Program-made: the position numbers and the translations under genes
Source of the DNA: an uncultured Litoreibacter sp.
GTDB lineage: Bacteria > Pseudomonadota > Alphaproteobacteria > Rhodobacterales > Rhodobacteraceae
Assembly (NCBI GenBank): GCA_947501685.1
Contig: CANMWQ010000003.1
Span: 310,001 to 374,000, forward strand
Direction of reading: 5' to 3'
DNA length: 64,000 nucleotides
Shown: positions 1 through 9,144 of the stretch, in pieces
How the letters are laid out: every line of letters begins with the position of its first letter
How positions within the stretch are numbered: the stretch's first letter is position 1
Notes under the pieces: model-generated
What the model was told of the DNA's origin: nothing
Seen by the model: only the letters and a program-made list of their open reading frames with translations
Database searches by the model: none

Positions 1-691
1 TCACCGTGCGGTCGTTCAGCCCGCCAAACAGGATGTCACACATCTCGACGGAATCCTGCGCCCGCTCAGGCTCGGTCACTGAGCCCATGAAAGGTTTGTC
101 CGACAGCGCCATATGCGCGTAAAGCATGTCTAGATGGCGTTTGTTGACCGGAATATCCGTGGGCTCGCACACGGTCCCGCCCGAATGGTGCAGCCATTTA
201 GACATGTAGCCCAGCTTCACGAATTTCTGGAAATCATCAATCGTCGCATAACGCCGCCCACCATCCCGGTCGCGCACGAAGGGGGGCCCGTAGACAGGCG
301 CAATGACCAGAGACTTGCCGCCGATCTCAACACTGCGCTCAGGATTGCGCGCGTGTTGGGTGATCGTGGAAGGCGCGGTCTTGCACAGCTCACGCGCGAG
401 CCCGCGCGGGATGCGGACGCGTTCGCCGTCCACCTCGGCCCCTGCTTCGCGCCAGCGGTCCAAAGCAGCAGGGTTATCGACAAAATTCACGCCGATTTCG
501 GCCAGCACGGTTTCTGCATTGGCCTCGATGATGTCCAAGGCCTCCTCACTCAGAACCTCAAAATTGGGCACGTTCCGTTCGATATATTTGGCGGTCTCGA
601 TGCTGACGGCGGTGCGCTCTGCACGGCGGGCCGCACCTCCACCACCACGGGCACGACGTCTTGGGGCTGCGGTCTCGGTCATCTCGGCCAT
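1..691 (-). CDS. Trimethylamine methyltransferase (MttB) family protein, N-terminal part
   Basis: The reading frame opens with ATG at 689-691 (MAEMTETAAPRRRARGGGG) and runs without a stop to the left edge, so only about 230 residues are present. After a short basic Gly/Arg-rich start it continues with YIERNVPNFEVLSEEALDII and GVNFVDNPAALDRW, which is the N-terminal pattern of COG5598 corrinoid-dependent methyltransferases. Roseobacters carry several such proteins without pyrrolysine that act on methylated amines or betaines. The central region where a pyrrolysine would lie is outside the window, so the substrate cannot be assigned. A second ATG three codons in (680-682) is an alternative start. 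The gene is divergent from guaA. Confidence 0.8.
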   Translation of the reverse strand, partial: MAEMTETAAPRRRARGGGGAARRAERTAVSIETAKYIERNVPNFEVLSEEALDIIEANAETVLAEIGVNFVDNPAALDRWREAGAEVDGERVRIPRGLARELCKTAPSTITQHARNPERSVEIGGKSLVIAPVYGPPFVRDRDGGRRYATIDDFQKFVKLGYMSKWLHHSGGTVCEPTDIPVNKRHLDMLYAHMALSDKPFMGSVTEPERAQDSVEMCDILFGGLNDRTV

Positions 692-840
692 CCTAAAGCA
701 TATGGTTTGGTTAGTGATACTGCGCGCTCCCGCCGCGTCTTGGGCGTAAACCGTCCCCTTGGGCGGGAATGCGACATTTCTTGGCGCAATTATCGGACCC
801 TTCGGTTGCACATGACGCGCCTTCGCCCTAGAGCAACGCT

Positions 841-2403
841 ATGTCTGATCAAAGCCACGAACGCCTGCTCATCATCGACTTCGGCTCTCAGGTCACGCAA
901 CTGATTGCGCGCCGCCTGCGGGAGCTGAACGTCTATTGCGAAATCCACCCGTTCAACCTGGTGGATGACGCGTTTCTCAGAGAATTCGCGCCCAGAGCGG
1001 TGATCTTTTCAGGCGGGCCCTGCTCTGTCATTGACGAGGGCAGCCCGCGTCCACCCAAAGGTGTCTACGCGCTTGGCGTCCCGATCCTAGGCATTTGTTA
1101 CGGTCAGCAGGTGATGATGCAGATGCTGGGCGGCCAGGTCGAACGCGGCCACGGCACGGCTGAATTTGGCCGGGCTTATGTGACGCCGGAGGCGGCCAAG
1201 ACGGAATTGCTCAAGGGCTGGTTCCTTGAGGACCGCGAGCAGGTCTGGATGAGCCACGGCGACCACGTGGCCTCTATCGCGCCGGGGTTTGAGGTCTATG
1301 GCACATCGCCCAACGCGCCTTTCGCGATCATCGCCGATACGGATCGGAATTTCTACGCCGTTCAGTTCCACCCCGAGGTGCATCACACGCCGAACGGGAG
1401 CAAACTTTACGAAAACTTCGTCAAGCTGGCGGGATTTACCGGCGACTGGACGATGGGAGCCTACCGGGAGCAGGCCATCGCCGCAATCCGCGAGCAGGTT
1501 GGCAACAGCAAAGTAATCTGCGCCTTGTCTGGTGGTGTCGATAGCTCCGTGGCCGCCGTGTTGATCCATGAGGCCATCGGCGAGCAGCTGACTTGCGTCT
1601 ATGTCGATCACGGGTTGATGCGCAAAAACGAGAGCGCCGAGGTCGTGGGCATGTTCCGCGAGCACTATAACCTGCCGCTGATCCATGCCGATGAAAGCGA
1701 TCTGTTTTTGGGTGAGCTGGAAGGCGTCTCCGACCCTGAGACCAAGCGCAAGATCATCGGCAAATTGTTTATTGATGTGTTCGACAAACACGCCAAGGAA
1801 ATCGGCGGGGCGGAGTTTCTTGCCCAAGGCACGCTCTACCCGGATGTGATTGAAAGCGTTAGCTTTTCGGGCGGGCCATCTGTCACGATCAAGAGCCACC
1901 ACAATGTCGGCGGGCTGCCCGAGAAGATGGGCATGAAACTGGTGGAACCGCTGCGCGAGCTCTTCAAAGACGAGGTCCGAGCGCTCGGCCGCGAGTTGGG
2001 TCTTCCTGACAGCTTCATTGGCCGTCACCCCTTCCCCGGTCCCGGCCTCGCGATCCGCTGCCCGGGCGAGATCACGCGCCAGAAGCTGGACATCCTGCGG
2101 GAGGCCGACGCGGTCTATATCGACCAAATCCGCAAACACGGGCTTTACGACGAGATCTGGCAGGCCTTTGTCGCCATTCTGCCGGTCAAGACCGTCGGCG
2201 TGATGGGCGACGGGCGCACCTATGATTTCGCCTGCGCGCTTCGCGCGGTCACCTCCGTGGATGGCATGACCGCCGATTACTACCCGTTCAGCCACGAATT
2301 TCTGGGCGAGACAGCGACCCGTATCATCAACGAGGTGCCGGGGATCAACCGGGTGACGTATGACATAACGTCAAAGCCGCCCGGAACCATCGAGTGGGAA
2401 TGA
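841..2403 (+). CDS. guaA: GMP synthase (glutamine-hydrolysing)
   Basis: This 520-residue cytoplasmic enzyme aminates XMP to GMP using glutamine and ATP, the last step of guanine nucleotide synthesis. The N-terminal class-I glutamine amidotransferase domain shows the nucleophile motif GICYGQQ and the His/Glu segment VQFHPEVHH. The central ATP-pyrophosphatase domain has the P-loop SGGVDSS, and the C-terminal dimerisation domain ends with the conserved KPPGTIEWE. Full family length. It is transcribed alone, divergent from the MttB-family gene, with a 149-bp spacer in which I see no clear regulatory motif. Confidence 0.98.
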   Translation: MSDQSHERLLIIDFGSQVTQLIARRLRELNVYCEIHPFNLVDDAFLREFAPRAVIFSGGPCSVIDEGSPRPPKGVYALGVPILGICYGQQVMMQMLGGQVERGHGTAEFGRAYVTPEAAKTELLKGWFLEDREQVWMSHGDHVASIAPGFEVYGTSPNAPFAIIADTDRNFYAVQFHPEVHHTPNGSKLYENFVKLAGFTGDWTMGAYREQAIAAIREQVGNSKVICALSGGVDSSVAAVLIHEAIGEQLTCVYVDHGLMRKNESAEVVGMFREHYNLPLIHADESDLFLGELEGVSDPETKRKIIGKLFIDVFDKHAKEIGGAEFLAQGTLYPDVIESVSFSGGPSVTIKSHHNVGGLPEKMGMKLVEPLRELFKDEVRALGRELGLPDSFIGRHPFPGPGLAIRCPGEITRQKLDILREADAVYIDQIRKHGLYDEIWQAFVAILPVKTVGVMGDGRTYDFACALRAVTSVDGMTADYYPFSHEFLGETATRIINEVPGINRVTYDITSKPPGTIEWE

Positions 2404-2407
2404 CGCG

Positions 2408-3052
2408 CTAGCGCCGCGCTTTGAGCAGCAGGTCGGAGGAAAACTCTCCCGGCGCGCATGCGGCCAGCCCTTCGGTCCGTCCGATCTCGAACCACTCGGC
2501 CCGTGCGGCCAGCCCGATGGAGACCCTCGGCCCCACCGATAACGGGTCGCGGCCCCAATGGCTTCCGGTCAGCGGCTCGTCATCATACAGGTCAAGCAAG
2601 GATATTTGGTCGAGCCTCGTTTGGGACAGGATAAACCCGGCAATGCATTCCACCTGCCGCGTGACCCAGCCGCGCAGCATCTCTTCGTCCTCCGGGCGCG
2701 TTCTGATCTGCCGCAAGGCCACGTCGGCAACCCCGTGGCGCACCTGCACCGCATGGCCATAAAGATGCGCTAAATGATGCGCCCAGGCCGTAGGTTCGGG
2801 GAAGGCGTCGCGCAGATAGATCACGTTCTTCGTGGTGCAATAGGCCCCGATCTCACTGACGCGCATATCCGCGCCGCAGCGCGCGCGTGTGTCCTTGACC
2901 CGTTCAACCTTAGGCAGGTTCCGAAATAAGGCCTGTGCCTGCTGCTCGACCGGATCGGTCGGGCGTTCAAGCATGATCTCTGCGCTGGCAGATTGCACGC
3001 AGAAAGCAACGCATAAGAAGAGCCGCGCTATTGTCATTGCATTTCGGGTCAT
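2408..3052 (-). CDS. Secreted zinc-metallopeptidase-like protein with degenerate active site
   Basis: Starting at the ATG of MTRNAMTIARL, the protein has 214 residues and a cleavable signal peptide ending near SASA (about residue 24), so it is probably periplasmic. Residues 71-107 (YCTTKNVIYLRDAF followed by AHHLAHLYGHAVQVRHG) and 131-140 (TRQVECIAGF) line up with the putative neutral zinc metallopeptidase family (YpfJ type), which normally reads HExGHxxQ and QADCxAG. Here the catalytic Glu is Leu97 (H96-L-Y-G-H100) and the AD pair is VE. The two His residues remain, so metal binding is possible but peptidase activity is doubtful. An upstream start (3121) or the inner ATG (3040) are alternatives. 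Its 5' end faces a divergent DMT transporter gene. Confidence 0.6.
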   Translation of the reverse strand: MTRNAMTIARLFLCVAFCVQSASAEIMLERPTDPVEQQAQALFRNLPKVERVKDTRARCGADMRVSEIGAYCTTKNVIYLRDAFPEPTAWAHHLAHLYGHAVQVRHGVADVALRQIRTRPEDEEMLRGWVTRQVECIAGFILSQTRLDQISLLDLYDDEPLTGSHWGRDPLSVGPRVSIGLAARAEWFEIGRTEGLAACAPGEFSSDLLLKARR

Positions 3053-3099
3053 TTCTTCCCAAGGGTAGCGGGAAGTCCGGCCAGCAACCAGAGGCAAAC

Positions 3100-4002
3100 G
3101 TGGCGCCATCCGAGCAGACATCGCAACCGTTCAAAGCCGCCTTGTGGATGCTGGGGGCAATTGCCTCCTTTACCCTCATGGCCATCGCGGGCCGGGCCGT
3201 CTCCGTTGAGCTAGATACGTTCGAGTTGATGATGTACCGCTCGCTCATCGGCATCGCGATTGTGGTGTCCATCGGGGCGGCACTCGGCACCCTCAAGGAC
3301 GTCCAAACCGGCAATATGAAACTGCACATGTTTCGCAACCTGTCGCATTTTGCCGGGCAGAACCTCTGGTTTGCGGCCCTTATGATGATCCCCTTGGCGC
3401 AGGTGGTCGCGCTGGAATTCACCTCTCCCATCTGGATTGCGCTGCTGGCCCCGATCTTTCTGTCCGAAAAGCTGACCAAGCTACGCGTCTTGGTGGCGTT
3501 TTTTGGCTTCATTGGCGCGATGATCGTGGCGCAACCAGATTTTTCAAACATTGAGCCCGGCGTGTTGCTCGCCCTTGGGGCCGCCATCGGATTTGCGGGT
3601 TCGGCGATTTTCACCAAGCTGCTGACCCGCAAGGAACGCATCACCTCCATCTTGTTCTGGCTGACGGTGATGCAGGCCATCTTCGGTGTCGTATGCGCCT
3701 CCATTGACGGAGATGTCGCCGTCCCGTCTGTCTCCCTGATCCCTTGGGTCGGCCTTGTGGCTGTCACCGGGCTCGCCGCGCATTTCTGCCTGACCTCGGC
3801 CCTGATCCACGCGCCCGCAACGATCGTCATGCCGTTTGACTTCGCCCGCTTGCCGGTGATCGCGCTTGTCGGAGTTTTACTCTACGCTGAACCGCTTGAA
3901 TTCACCGTGATCTTGGGCGCCGTGATTATTTTTGGGGCGAATTACTTCAATATCGCTGCGGAGAACCGCCTTAATAAACGTGTAAAGGCTCAGGTGACGT
4001 AA
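3100..4002 (+). CDS. EamA/DMT-family transporter
   Basis: An integral inner-membrane protein of about 300 residues with roughly ten hydrophobic segments in two EamA repeats, as in drug/metabolite exporters of the RhaT/RarD group. The frame extends upstream to a TTG at 3031, but that would overlap the divergent peptidase-like gene. The GTG at 3100 (VAPSEQTSQPFKAALWML) gives the usual family length and puts a short cytoplasmic tail before the first membrane helix. Family membership is clear; the substrate cannot be inferred. The C-terminal tail is basic (NRLNKRVKAQVT). Confidence 0.85.
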   Translation: MAPSEQTSQPFKAALWMLGAIASFTLMAIAGRAVSVELDTFELMMYRSLIGIAIVVSIGAALGTLKDVQTGNMKLHMFRNLSHFAGQNLWFAALMMIPLAQVVALEFTSPIWIALLAPIFLSEKLTKLRVLVAFFGFIGAMIVAQPDFSNIEPGVLLALGAAIGFAGSAIFTKLLTRKERITSILFWLTVMQAIFGVVCASIDGDVAVPSVSLIPWVGLVAVTGLAAHFCLTSALIHAPATIVMPFDFARLPVIALVGVLLYAEPLEFTVILGAVIIFGANYFNIAAENRLNKRVKAQVT

Positions 4003-4065
4003 AGGTAACTGTGCGATTTTGGCCACGGTTTGCGTGCTGCCCTTTCGAAAATAGGAACAATTCGC

Positions 4066-4082
4066 TGTGACGTACCGTCACA
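4066..4082. promoter_or_regulatory. Inverted repeat upstream of the FadL-like gene (putative operator)
   Basis: TGTGACGTACCGTCACA is a perfect 7-bp inverted repeat with a 3-bp spacer. It lies 70 bp before the start codon of the FadL-like gene in a 149-bp intergenic region. The symmetry and position suit a dimeric repressor or activator site. Which regulator binds is unknown. Confidence 0.5.
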
Positions 4083-4151
4083 AATTGACGGAATTTAAAC
4101 CTGCGCGCTATCAAAGTTCCAATTTACAGGCGCGTCTCGGGGAGGGACATA

Positions 4152-5231
4152 ATGAAACATCTTGCTCTAACAGCAACAGCCATCGCTTTGACGACCACCA
4201 CCGCATTCGCCGGCGCGATTGACCGGTCCGGCCAATTCCTTGGCACGCTCTTTCAAGACGGCGGTGAAACAGGTCAGTATGTTGAATTCAGTTTTGGGCA
4301 GGTTGACCCGACTGCTGGGTCCTCAGCCATCCCGGCTGACCCGCTGCAAAGCTTCAGCTCCGTGGGCGTGGCCTATAAAACTGATATCAACGAGCGTCTC
4401 AGCTTCGCCCTGATTATCGACGAGCCTTTTGGCGCGGATATATCGCTGCCATTGCCGCCCCCCATTCCAGCAGGCCTGAATGGTCTGGCCGATGTGAGCA
4501 GCATCGCGGTAACGGGCGTTGGGCGCTACAAATTCAATGAGAACTGGTCCGTACATGGCGGTCTGCGGCTGCAACGCATAAGCGGCACGGTCCAGACGCT
4601 TGTCGGCGGCGGCCTGCCCCTTGCAAACCTGAACCTTGCATCGGATTTTGAACCCGGCCTCGTGGCCGGTATTGCCTATGAGCGGCCAGACATCGCCCTG
4701 CGCGTCGCGCTGACCTATAACAGCGAAATCGACAACAGGTTGGATGGCACGGAAACGGTGATTATCCCGGCCCTCGGCCCCTCACCGTCTGCCACAACCG
4801 TGACAACACCGGACAGCATCAACCTTGAATTCCAGTCGGGTATTGCTGCGGATACGCTTGTCTTTGGCTCTGTCCGTCACGTGTTTTGGGAAGGCGTCAG
4901 CCTGGCGACAGACCTTGGCGACTATGTCAGCTTCAACGAAAACACGACCACCTACCGCATCGGCGTTGGCCGCCGCTTTAACGAGAACTGGTCCGGTGCC
5001 GTAACCCTGACCCACGAGCGTGGCGACGGGCTGACCACAACACTTCTGTCGCCGACAGACGGCATCACAGCCATCGGTCTTGGTACAACCTATACCGGCG
5101 ACACAGGCATTCAGGTCACAGGCGGCGTCACCTACGGCACGTTGCAAGACACGACTTTCATCGGGAACGGTGCGACGTTCGACGATAACGACGTCTTTGG
5201 TGTCGGCCTTCGCGTAGGCTTCAACTTCTAG
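4152..5231 (+). CDS. OmpP1/FadL-family outer membrane transporter
   Basis: This 359-residue outer-membrane beta-barrel protein begins with a signal peptide (MKHLALTATAIALTTTTAFA) and ends in the outer-membrane signature GLRVGFNF with a terminal Phe. Alternating hydrophobic strands and segments such as GVGRYKFNENWSVHGGLRLQ fit FadL/TodX-type channels that admit hydrophobic compounds such as long-chain fatty acids or aromatic hydrocarbons. A strong ribosome site (ggggaggga) lies just before the ATG. The gene stands alone between a palindromic operator candidate and an intrinsic terminator. Confidence 0.9.
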   Translation: MKHLALTATAIALTTTTAFAGAIDRSGQFLGTLFQDGGETGQYVEFSFGQVDPTAGSSAIPADPLQSFSSVGVAYKTDINERLSFALIIDEPFGADISLPLPPPIPAGLNGLADVSSIAVTGVGRYKFNENWSVHGGLRLQRISGTVQTLVGGGLPLANLNLASDFEPGLVAGIAYERPDIALRVALTYNSEIDNRLDGTETVIIPALGPSPSATTVTTPDSINLEFQSGIAADTLVFGSVRHVFWEGVSLATDLGDYVSFNENTTTYRIGVGRRFNENWSGAVTLTHERGDGLTTTLLSPTDGITAIGLGTTYTGDTGIQVTGGVTYGTLQDTTFIGNGATFDDNDVFGVGLRVGFNF

Positions 5232-5254
5232 TCCAAACCCAGACTCTCGATCAG

Positions 5255-5287
5255 AGCCCTCGATCCAGCTGGGTCGGGGGCTTTTTT
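5255..5287 (+). terminator. Rho-independent terminator of the FadL-like gene
   Basis: A 12-bp stem (AGCCCTCGATCC pairing with GGGTCGGGGGCT, two G-T pairs) with an AGCT loop is followed by a run of T, 24 bp after the stop codon. Confidence 0.85.
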
Positions 5288-5347
5288 ATGCCCAATAGAG
5301 CAACTTACGGGTCGCCGGAGGCCACGCATATCCGCTAGCAACAGGGT

Positions 5348-6259
5348 ATGACACCGCAAAAATCCCTCTCGCCGCGTGCATGGGCTGAGCTGCTACTGCT
5401 CTCCTTCATATGGGGCGCTTCTTTCCTGTCGATCCGTGTTGCTCTGGACGAAGTGCCCGTGATGACCGCCGTGGCGCACCGCGTTTTCTGGGCGGCGCTG
5501 ATCCTGTGGGGCTATGTCAGGCTCAAAGGCATCGCAATCCCACGAAGCCCCCGCATTTGGGGTGCCTTTTTCGCAATGGGGCTGCTCAATAACGCGATCC
5601 CCTTCTCGTTGATGGCTTGGGGCCAGCTGCATATCGAGACCGGGTTGACCTCTATTTTCAACGCCACAACGGCGATTTTTGGCGTGGTCGTGGCGGCTAT
5701 GGTCTTTACCGACGAGCGCCTCTCCTGGAACCGCGGCTTAGGCGTTGTCATCGGGTTCGCCGGGGTCGTGGTGGCGATCGGGCCCGCAAACCTGATGCAG
5801 TTTGACATCCGGTCCATGGCGCAGGTGGCCGTCCTGCTTGGCACATTGTCTTATGCCTTTGCAGGCGCATGGGCACGCAGCACGCTGTCGCATCTTCCTC
5901 CACAGATCGCGGCAGCAGGCATGTTGACGGGCTCCAGCATGATCATGGTCCCGCTGGCCTTCTACATGGACGGACCGCCGCAATTAGCCTTGCAAACTGA
6001 CACATGGCTGGCGATTGCCTATTTCGCCATCATCGCGACGGCGGGCGCGTACCTGCTATATTACCGCGTCTTGACCATGGCGGGGTCGGGCAACCTGATG
6101 CTCTGCACGCTGTTGATCGTGCCCGTGGCCATCACTCTTGGCGCGTTGATCTTGGGGGAAGCCTTGGCCCCGCGCGCCTTTGCCGGGTTTGCCCTACTGG
6201 CCTTGGGGTTGTTGATACTCGATGGTCGCATGTTGCGGGTTTTGCGCAAATCGCACTAG
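5348..6259 (+). CDS. EamA/DMT-family transporter
   Basis: A 303-residue inner-membrane protein with about ten transmembrane helices and two EamA domains. The opening WAELLLLSFIWGASFLSIRVAL and the central HIETGLTSIFNATTAIFGVVVAA are characteristic of YdcZ/RhaT-like exporters. It is preceded by a terminator and followed closely by a P-loop protein gene, so it may share transcription with that gene. It is not a close duplicate of the DMT gene at 3.1-4.0 kb. The substrate is unknown. Confidence 0.88.
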   Translation: MTPQKSLSPRAWAELLLLSFIWGASFLSIRVALDEVPVMTAVAHRVFWAALILWGYVRLKGIAIPRSPRIWGAFFAMGLLNNAIPFSLMAWGQLHIETGLTSIFNATTAIFGVVVAAMVFTDERLSWNRGLGVVIGFAGVVVAIGPANLMQFDIRSMAQVAVLLGTLSYAFAGAWARSTLSHLPPQIAAAGMLTGSSMIMVPLAFYMDGPPQLALQTDTWLAIAYFAIIATAGAYLLYYRVLTMAGSGNLMLCTLLIVPVAITLGALILGEALAPRAFAGFALLALGLLILDGRMLRVLRKSH

Positions 6260-6310
6260 GCAGGGGCGTCGCCGCCCGCTACCACATGTGCGCGGTCAAG
6301 GAGCGTGGAA

Positions 6311-7171
6311 ATGATCTACACATCGGCAAATGACTGGCTGAACGCCTCATCCAAACGCGTGCTGTTTTTCGGCATGTCCGGATTAGGAAAAACCCATATT
6401 TCCAATATGTTGCGCGCCTCAGGTGCGTGGTTTCACTACTCCGCCGATTACCGGATCGGCACGCGCTATATGGGCGAATACATCACCGACAATTTCAAAC
6501 GCCGTGCCATGCAGGACCCGTTTCTGGCGGAGCTTTTGCGCTCCGACAGCATTTATATCGCGTCCAATCTGACCTTTGACGACCTGTCGCCGCTGTCCAC
6601 TTATCTTGGCAAACCGGGAGACCCGTCGAAAGGTGGCCTCAGTTTTGACGAGTACCAACTCAGACAGGCGCAGCATCACCGCGCGGAAATATCGGCGCTC
6701 TATGACACCGCGCATTTCATCGACCGCGCGCGTGATCTCTATGGCTATGAGAATTTCGTCTGTGATAGCGGCGGTTCCACCTGCGAGGTGGTTGACCCGT
6801 TCTCTGCTGATGACCCACTGCTAAACAAGCTGGCCGAAAACCACCTGCTTATCCGCATCGAAGGCTCGCCCGAACATGAGGCGGAGCTGGTCCGCCGCTT
6901 CAAGCGCGCTCCGAAACCGATGTGCTACCGGCCTGAATTCCTGTCGGAGATCTGGCAGGAATATCTCGATAAGAACAAGCTCAAGGAGGACGAGGTCGAC
7001 CCCAACGCCTTCATGACCTTCACCTATGCCCGCGCCATTGCGGCCCGTGAGCCGCGCTACCGCGCGATGGCGGAGAATTTTGGCGTCACCGTGTCCTATC
7101 TCGATTTGGCGAAATGCGTCACACCGAGCCATCTCGATGAGTTGATTGCGGCCACACTTGGCAAGGCCTAG
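6311..7171 (+). CDS. P-loop ATPase of unknown function
   Basis: A 286-residue cytoplasmic protein with a Walker A motif GMSGLGKT at about residues 21-28, right after a beta strand (KRVLFFG). I see no transmembrane segment. The stretch FVCDSGGSTCEVVDP could form part of the nucleotide or substrate pocket. The ATG at 6311 has AAGGAG eight bases upstream and is preferred to the in-frame GTG at 6305. The protein resembles small nucleoside-kinase-like ATPases, but I do not recognise a characterised family. Confidence 0.7.
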   Translation: MIYTSANDWLNASSKRVLFFGMSGLGKTHISNMLRASGAWFHYSADYRIGTRYMGEYITDNFKRRAMQDPFLAELLRSDSIYIASNLTFDDLSPLSTYLGKPGDPSKGGLSFDEYQLRQAQHHRAEISALYDTAHFIDRARDLYGYENFVCDSGGSTCEVVDPFSADDPLLNKLAENHLLIRIEGSPEHEAELVRRFKRAPKPMCYRPEFLSEIWQEYLDKNKLKEDEVDPNAFMTFTYARAIAAREPRYRAMAENFGVTVSYLDLAKCVTPSHLDELIAATLGKA

Positions 7172-7215
7172 CGCGCGCCCTACCTAACCCTTTCCAAGAC
7201 ACAGGACACTGAACA

Positions 7216-8136
7216 ATGCCCATCCGCCTGCCCTCCACCCTGCCCGCCTTCGAGGTGTTGAAGGATGAAGGCGTCATGGTCATGGGCTTGGCCGAAGCAG
7301 ACCGTCAGGACATTCGCCCATTGAAGATTGCGCTGCTCAATCTGATGCCCAAGAAAATCCAGACCGAGAACCAGTTTGCCCGCCTGATCGGTGCCACGCC
7401 CTTGCAGATCGACCTGACGCTGATCCGCATGAGCGAGCATCAAACCAAGAACACCACCGCCGACCATATGGAGGAGTTTTACCGCCCCTTCCAAGACCTC
7501 AAGAACGAGCGCTTTGACGGCTTGCTGATCACCGGCGCGCCCATTGAGCACCTGCCCTTTGAAGACGTCACCTATTGGAATGAACTGCGCGAAATCATGG
7601 CCTGGACCCAGACCCATGTGCATTCAACTTTCGCGATTTGCTGGGGCGCCATGGCGATGCTCAAGGAGTTTCACGGCGTCGATAAACATATGCTCAAAGA
7701 CAAGGCTTTTGGCTGCTTTCCGCAGCAAAACATGGAGCCTGCCTCCCCTTATCTGCGCGGCTTTTCCGATGAATGTTTGATCCCGGTCTCGCGCTGGACG
7801 GAAGTGCGACAGGCGGAGGTTGAGGCGGCTGGAAACGGGTTGAAAACCCTGCTGGGCAGCCCCCATACAGGGCCCTGCCTGATCGAGGACCCGAAGCATC
7901 GCGCGCTCTATATTTTCAACCATTTTGAATATGACAGCGGCACGCTGAAACAGGAATATGACCGTGACATTGAGGCGGGTGCGCCGATCAATGTGCCGAT
8001 CAATTATTACCCCGATGATGACCCCCAAAAGACGCCGATGAACCGTTGGCGCAGCCATGCGCATCTGCTTTATGGCAATTGGATCAACGTGATTTACCAA
8101 AACACCCCGTTTGACCCGGAGAATATCGGTGCTTAA
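7216..8136 (+). CDS. metA: Homoserine O-acetyltransferase, MetA type
   Basis: The 306-residue enzyme acylates L-homoserine in the first committed step of methionine synthesis. It has the MetA fold with nucleophile Cys142 (AICWGAMA) and the conserved [13 protein letters not shown] near the N-terminus. Position 111 is Glu ([15 protein letters not shown]). In characterised MetA enzymes Glu111 goes with acetyl-CoA use and Gly111 with succinyl-CoA, so acetyltransferase activity is predicted despite the common name homoserine O-succinyltransferase. The 3' end overlaps the next gene by 8 nt. Confidence 0.93.
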   Translation: MPIRLPSTLPAFEVLKDEGVMVMGLAEADRQDIRPLKIALLNLMPKKIQTENQFARLIGATPLQIDLTLIRMSEHQTKNTTADHMEEFYRPFQDLKNERFDGLLITGAPIEHLPFEDVTYWNELREIMAWTQTHVHSTFAICWGAMAMLKEFHGVDKHMLKDKAFGCFPQQNMEPASPYLRGFSDECLIPVSRWTEVRQAEVEAAGNGLKTLLGSPHTGPCLIEDPKHRALYIFNHFEYDSGTLKQEYDRDIEAGAPINVPINYYPDDDPQKTPMNRWRSHAHLLYGNWINVIYQNTPFDPENIGA

Positions 8137-9100
8137 GGGCATGCGCGCCGCGGCGTTGCTGCTCCTTGTGTTGGTCGCGGCCTGCGTTGGCGGCGTAAAA
8201 GGTGTGAATATGCAGTCAGATAACGCCGTCCAAACGCAACCCGGCCCCTCGGGGCAGTTTTTGACCATTGATGGCACCAGGCTGCACTACCAGATCGAAG
8301 GCTCCGGCCCGGATCTGGTGTTGATCCACGGCGCGGGCGGCAGCTTGCGTGACTTTACCTTCAGCATGGTGGACGAGCTCTCCGACGCGTTCCGGGTGAT
8401 CCTATTTGACCGCCCCGGCCATGGCTTCACAGACCGCATTGCAACCCGCGCAGAGCTTGGCGAAAGCCCGGCGGAACAGGCCGCTCTTTTGTCCAAGGCA
8501 GCCCAGCAGCTTGATGTGAAAGACGCGGTGATCGCGGGCCACTCTTACGGTGGGGCCGTGGCGCTCGCTTGGACGCTGAACCACCCCGAACAGGTCCGCG
8601 CGCTTGTTACTTTGGCAGCCGTGTCAAACGAATGGCAGGGCGATCTGGGCGCGTGGTACAGCGTCACCAACAGCTGGTTGGGGCGTAATCTGCTGATCCC
8701 TGTGATCTCGGCGGCGGCGTCGCGCGCGCGGCTGGAAAGCACCACCAAAGGCATCTTTGAACCCGATCCAGTGCCGCAAGGCTATCTGGATCACATGGGC
8801 ACGGAGCTGTCAAAAAGCGCGACCGTCCTGCGCTCCACCACGCAGCAGGTCAACGGATTGAAATCCCATATCATCGCCATGGAGGCGCGCTATCCCAGCA
8901 TCAAAATCCCCGTTGAAATCGTGCATGGCGACCGCGACACCAGCGTTCCATTTGCCATCCACGGACAGGTGTTGGCGGGCCAAATCAGCGGCGCAAACCT
9001 CACCGCAATGCCCGGTGTCGGCCATATGCCGCATCACGCGGATGAGCCAGCGGCGCTGCAAGCCATTCGCCGGGCTGCACAGAGGGCTGGTTTGCGCTAG
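8129..9100 (+). CDS. Alpha/beta hydrolase, lipoprotein
   Basis: A roughly 323-residue alpha/beta-fold hydrolase with an N-terminal lipoprotein signal ([15 protein letters not shown], lipobox LVAAC), so it is probably membrane-anchored. It shows the oxyanion segment [11 protein letters not shown], the nucleophile elbow GHSYGG, the acid-loop strand [13 protein letters not shown] and the catalytic His in GVGHMPHH. The GTG start has GGAG seven bases upstream; the ATG at 8141 is an alternative. It overlaps the end of metA, suggesting translational coupling. The substrate is unknown. Confidence 0.85.
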   Translation: MLKGMRAAALLLLVLVAACVGGVKGVNMQSDNAVQTQPGPSGQFLTIDGTRLHYQIEGSGPDLVLIHGAGGSLRDFTFSMVDELSDAFRVILFDRPGHGFTDRIATRAELGESPAEQAALLSKAAQQLDVKDAVIAGHSYGGAVALAWTLNHPEQVRALVTLAAVSNEWQGDLGAWYSVTNSWLGRNLLIPVISAAASRARLESTTKGIFEPDPVPQGYLDHMGTELSKSATVLRSTTQQVNGLKSHIIAMEARYPSIKIPVEIVHGDRDTSVPFAIHGQVLAGQISGANLTAMPGVGHMPHHADEPAALQAIRRAAQRAGLR

Positions 9101-9144
9101 GCTTTGCCGCCATACTCAGCCGACGCATCTGACCGGAGACCCAA

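Noticed and set aside
1087-2295. Long minus-strand frame antisense to guaA
   Set aside because: Guanine-rich coding sequence often gives long shadow frames; it has no recognisable domain and guaA is complete.
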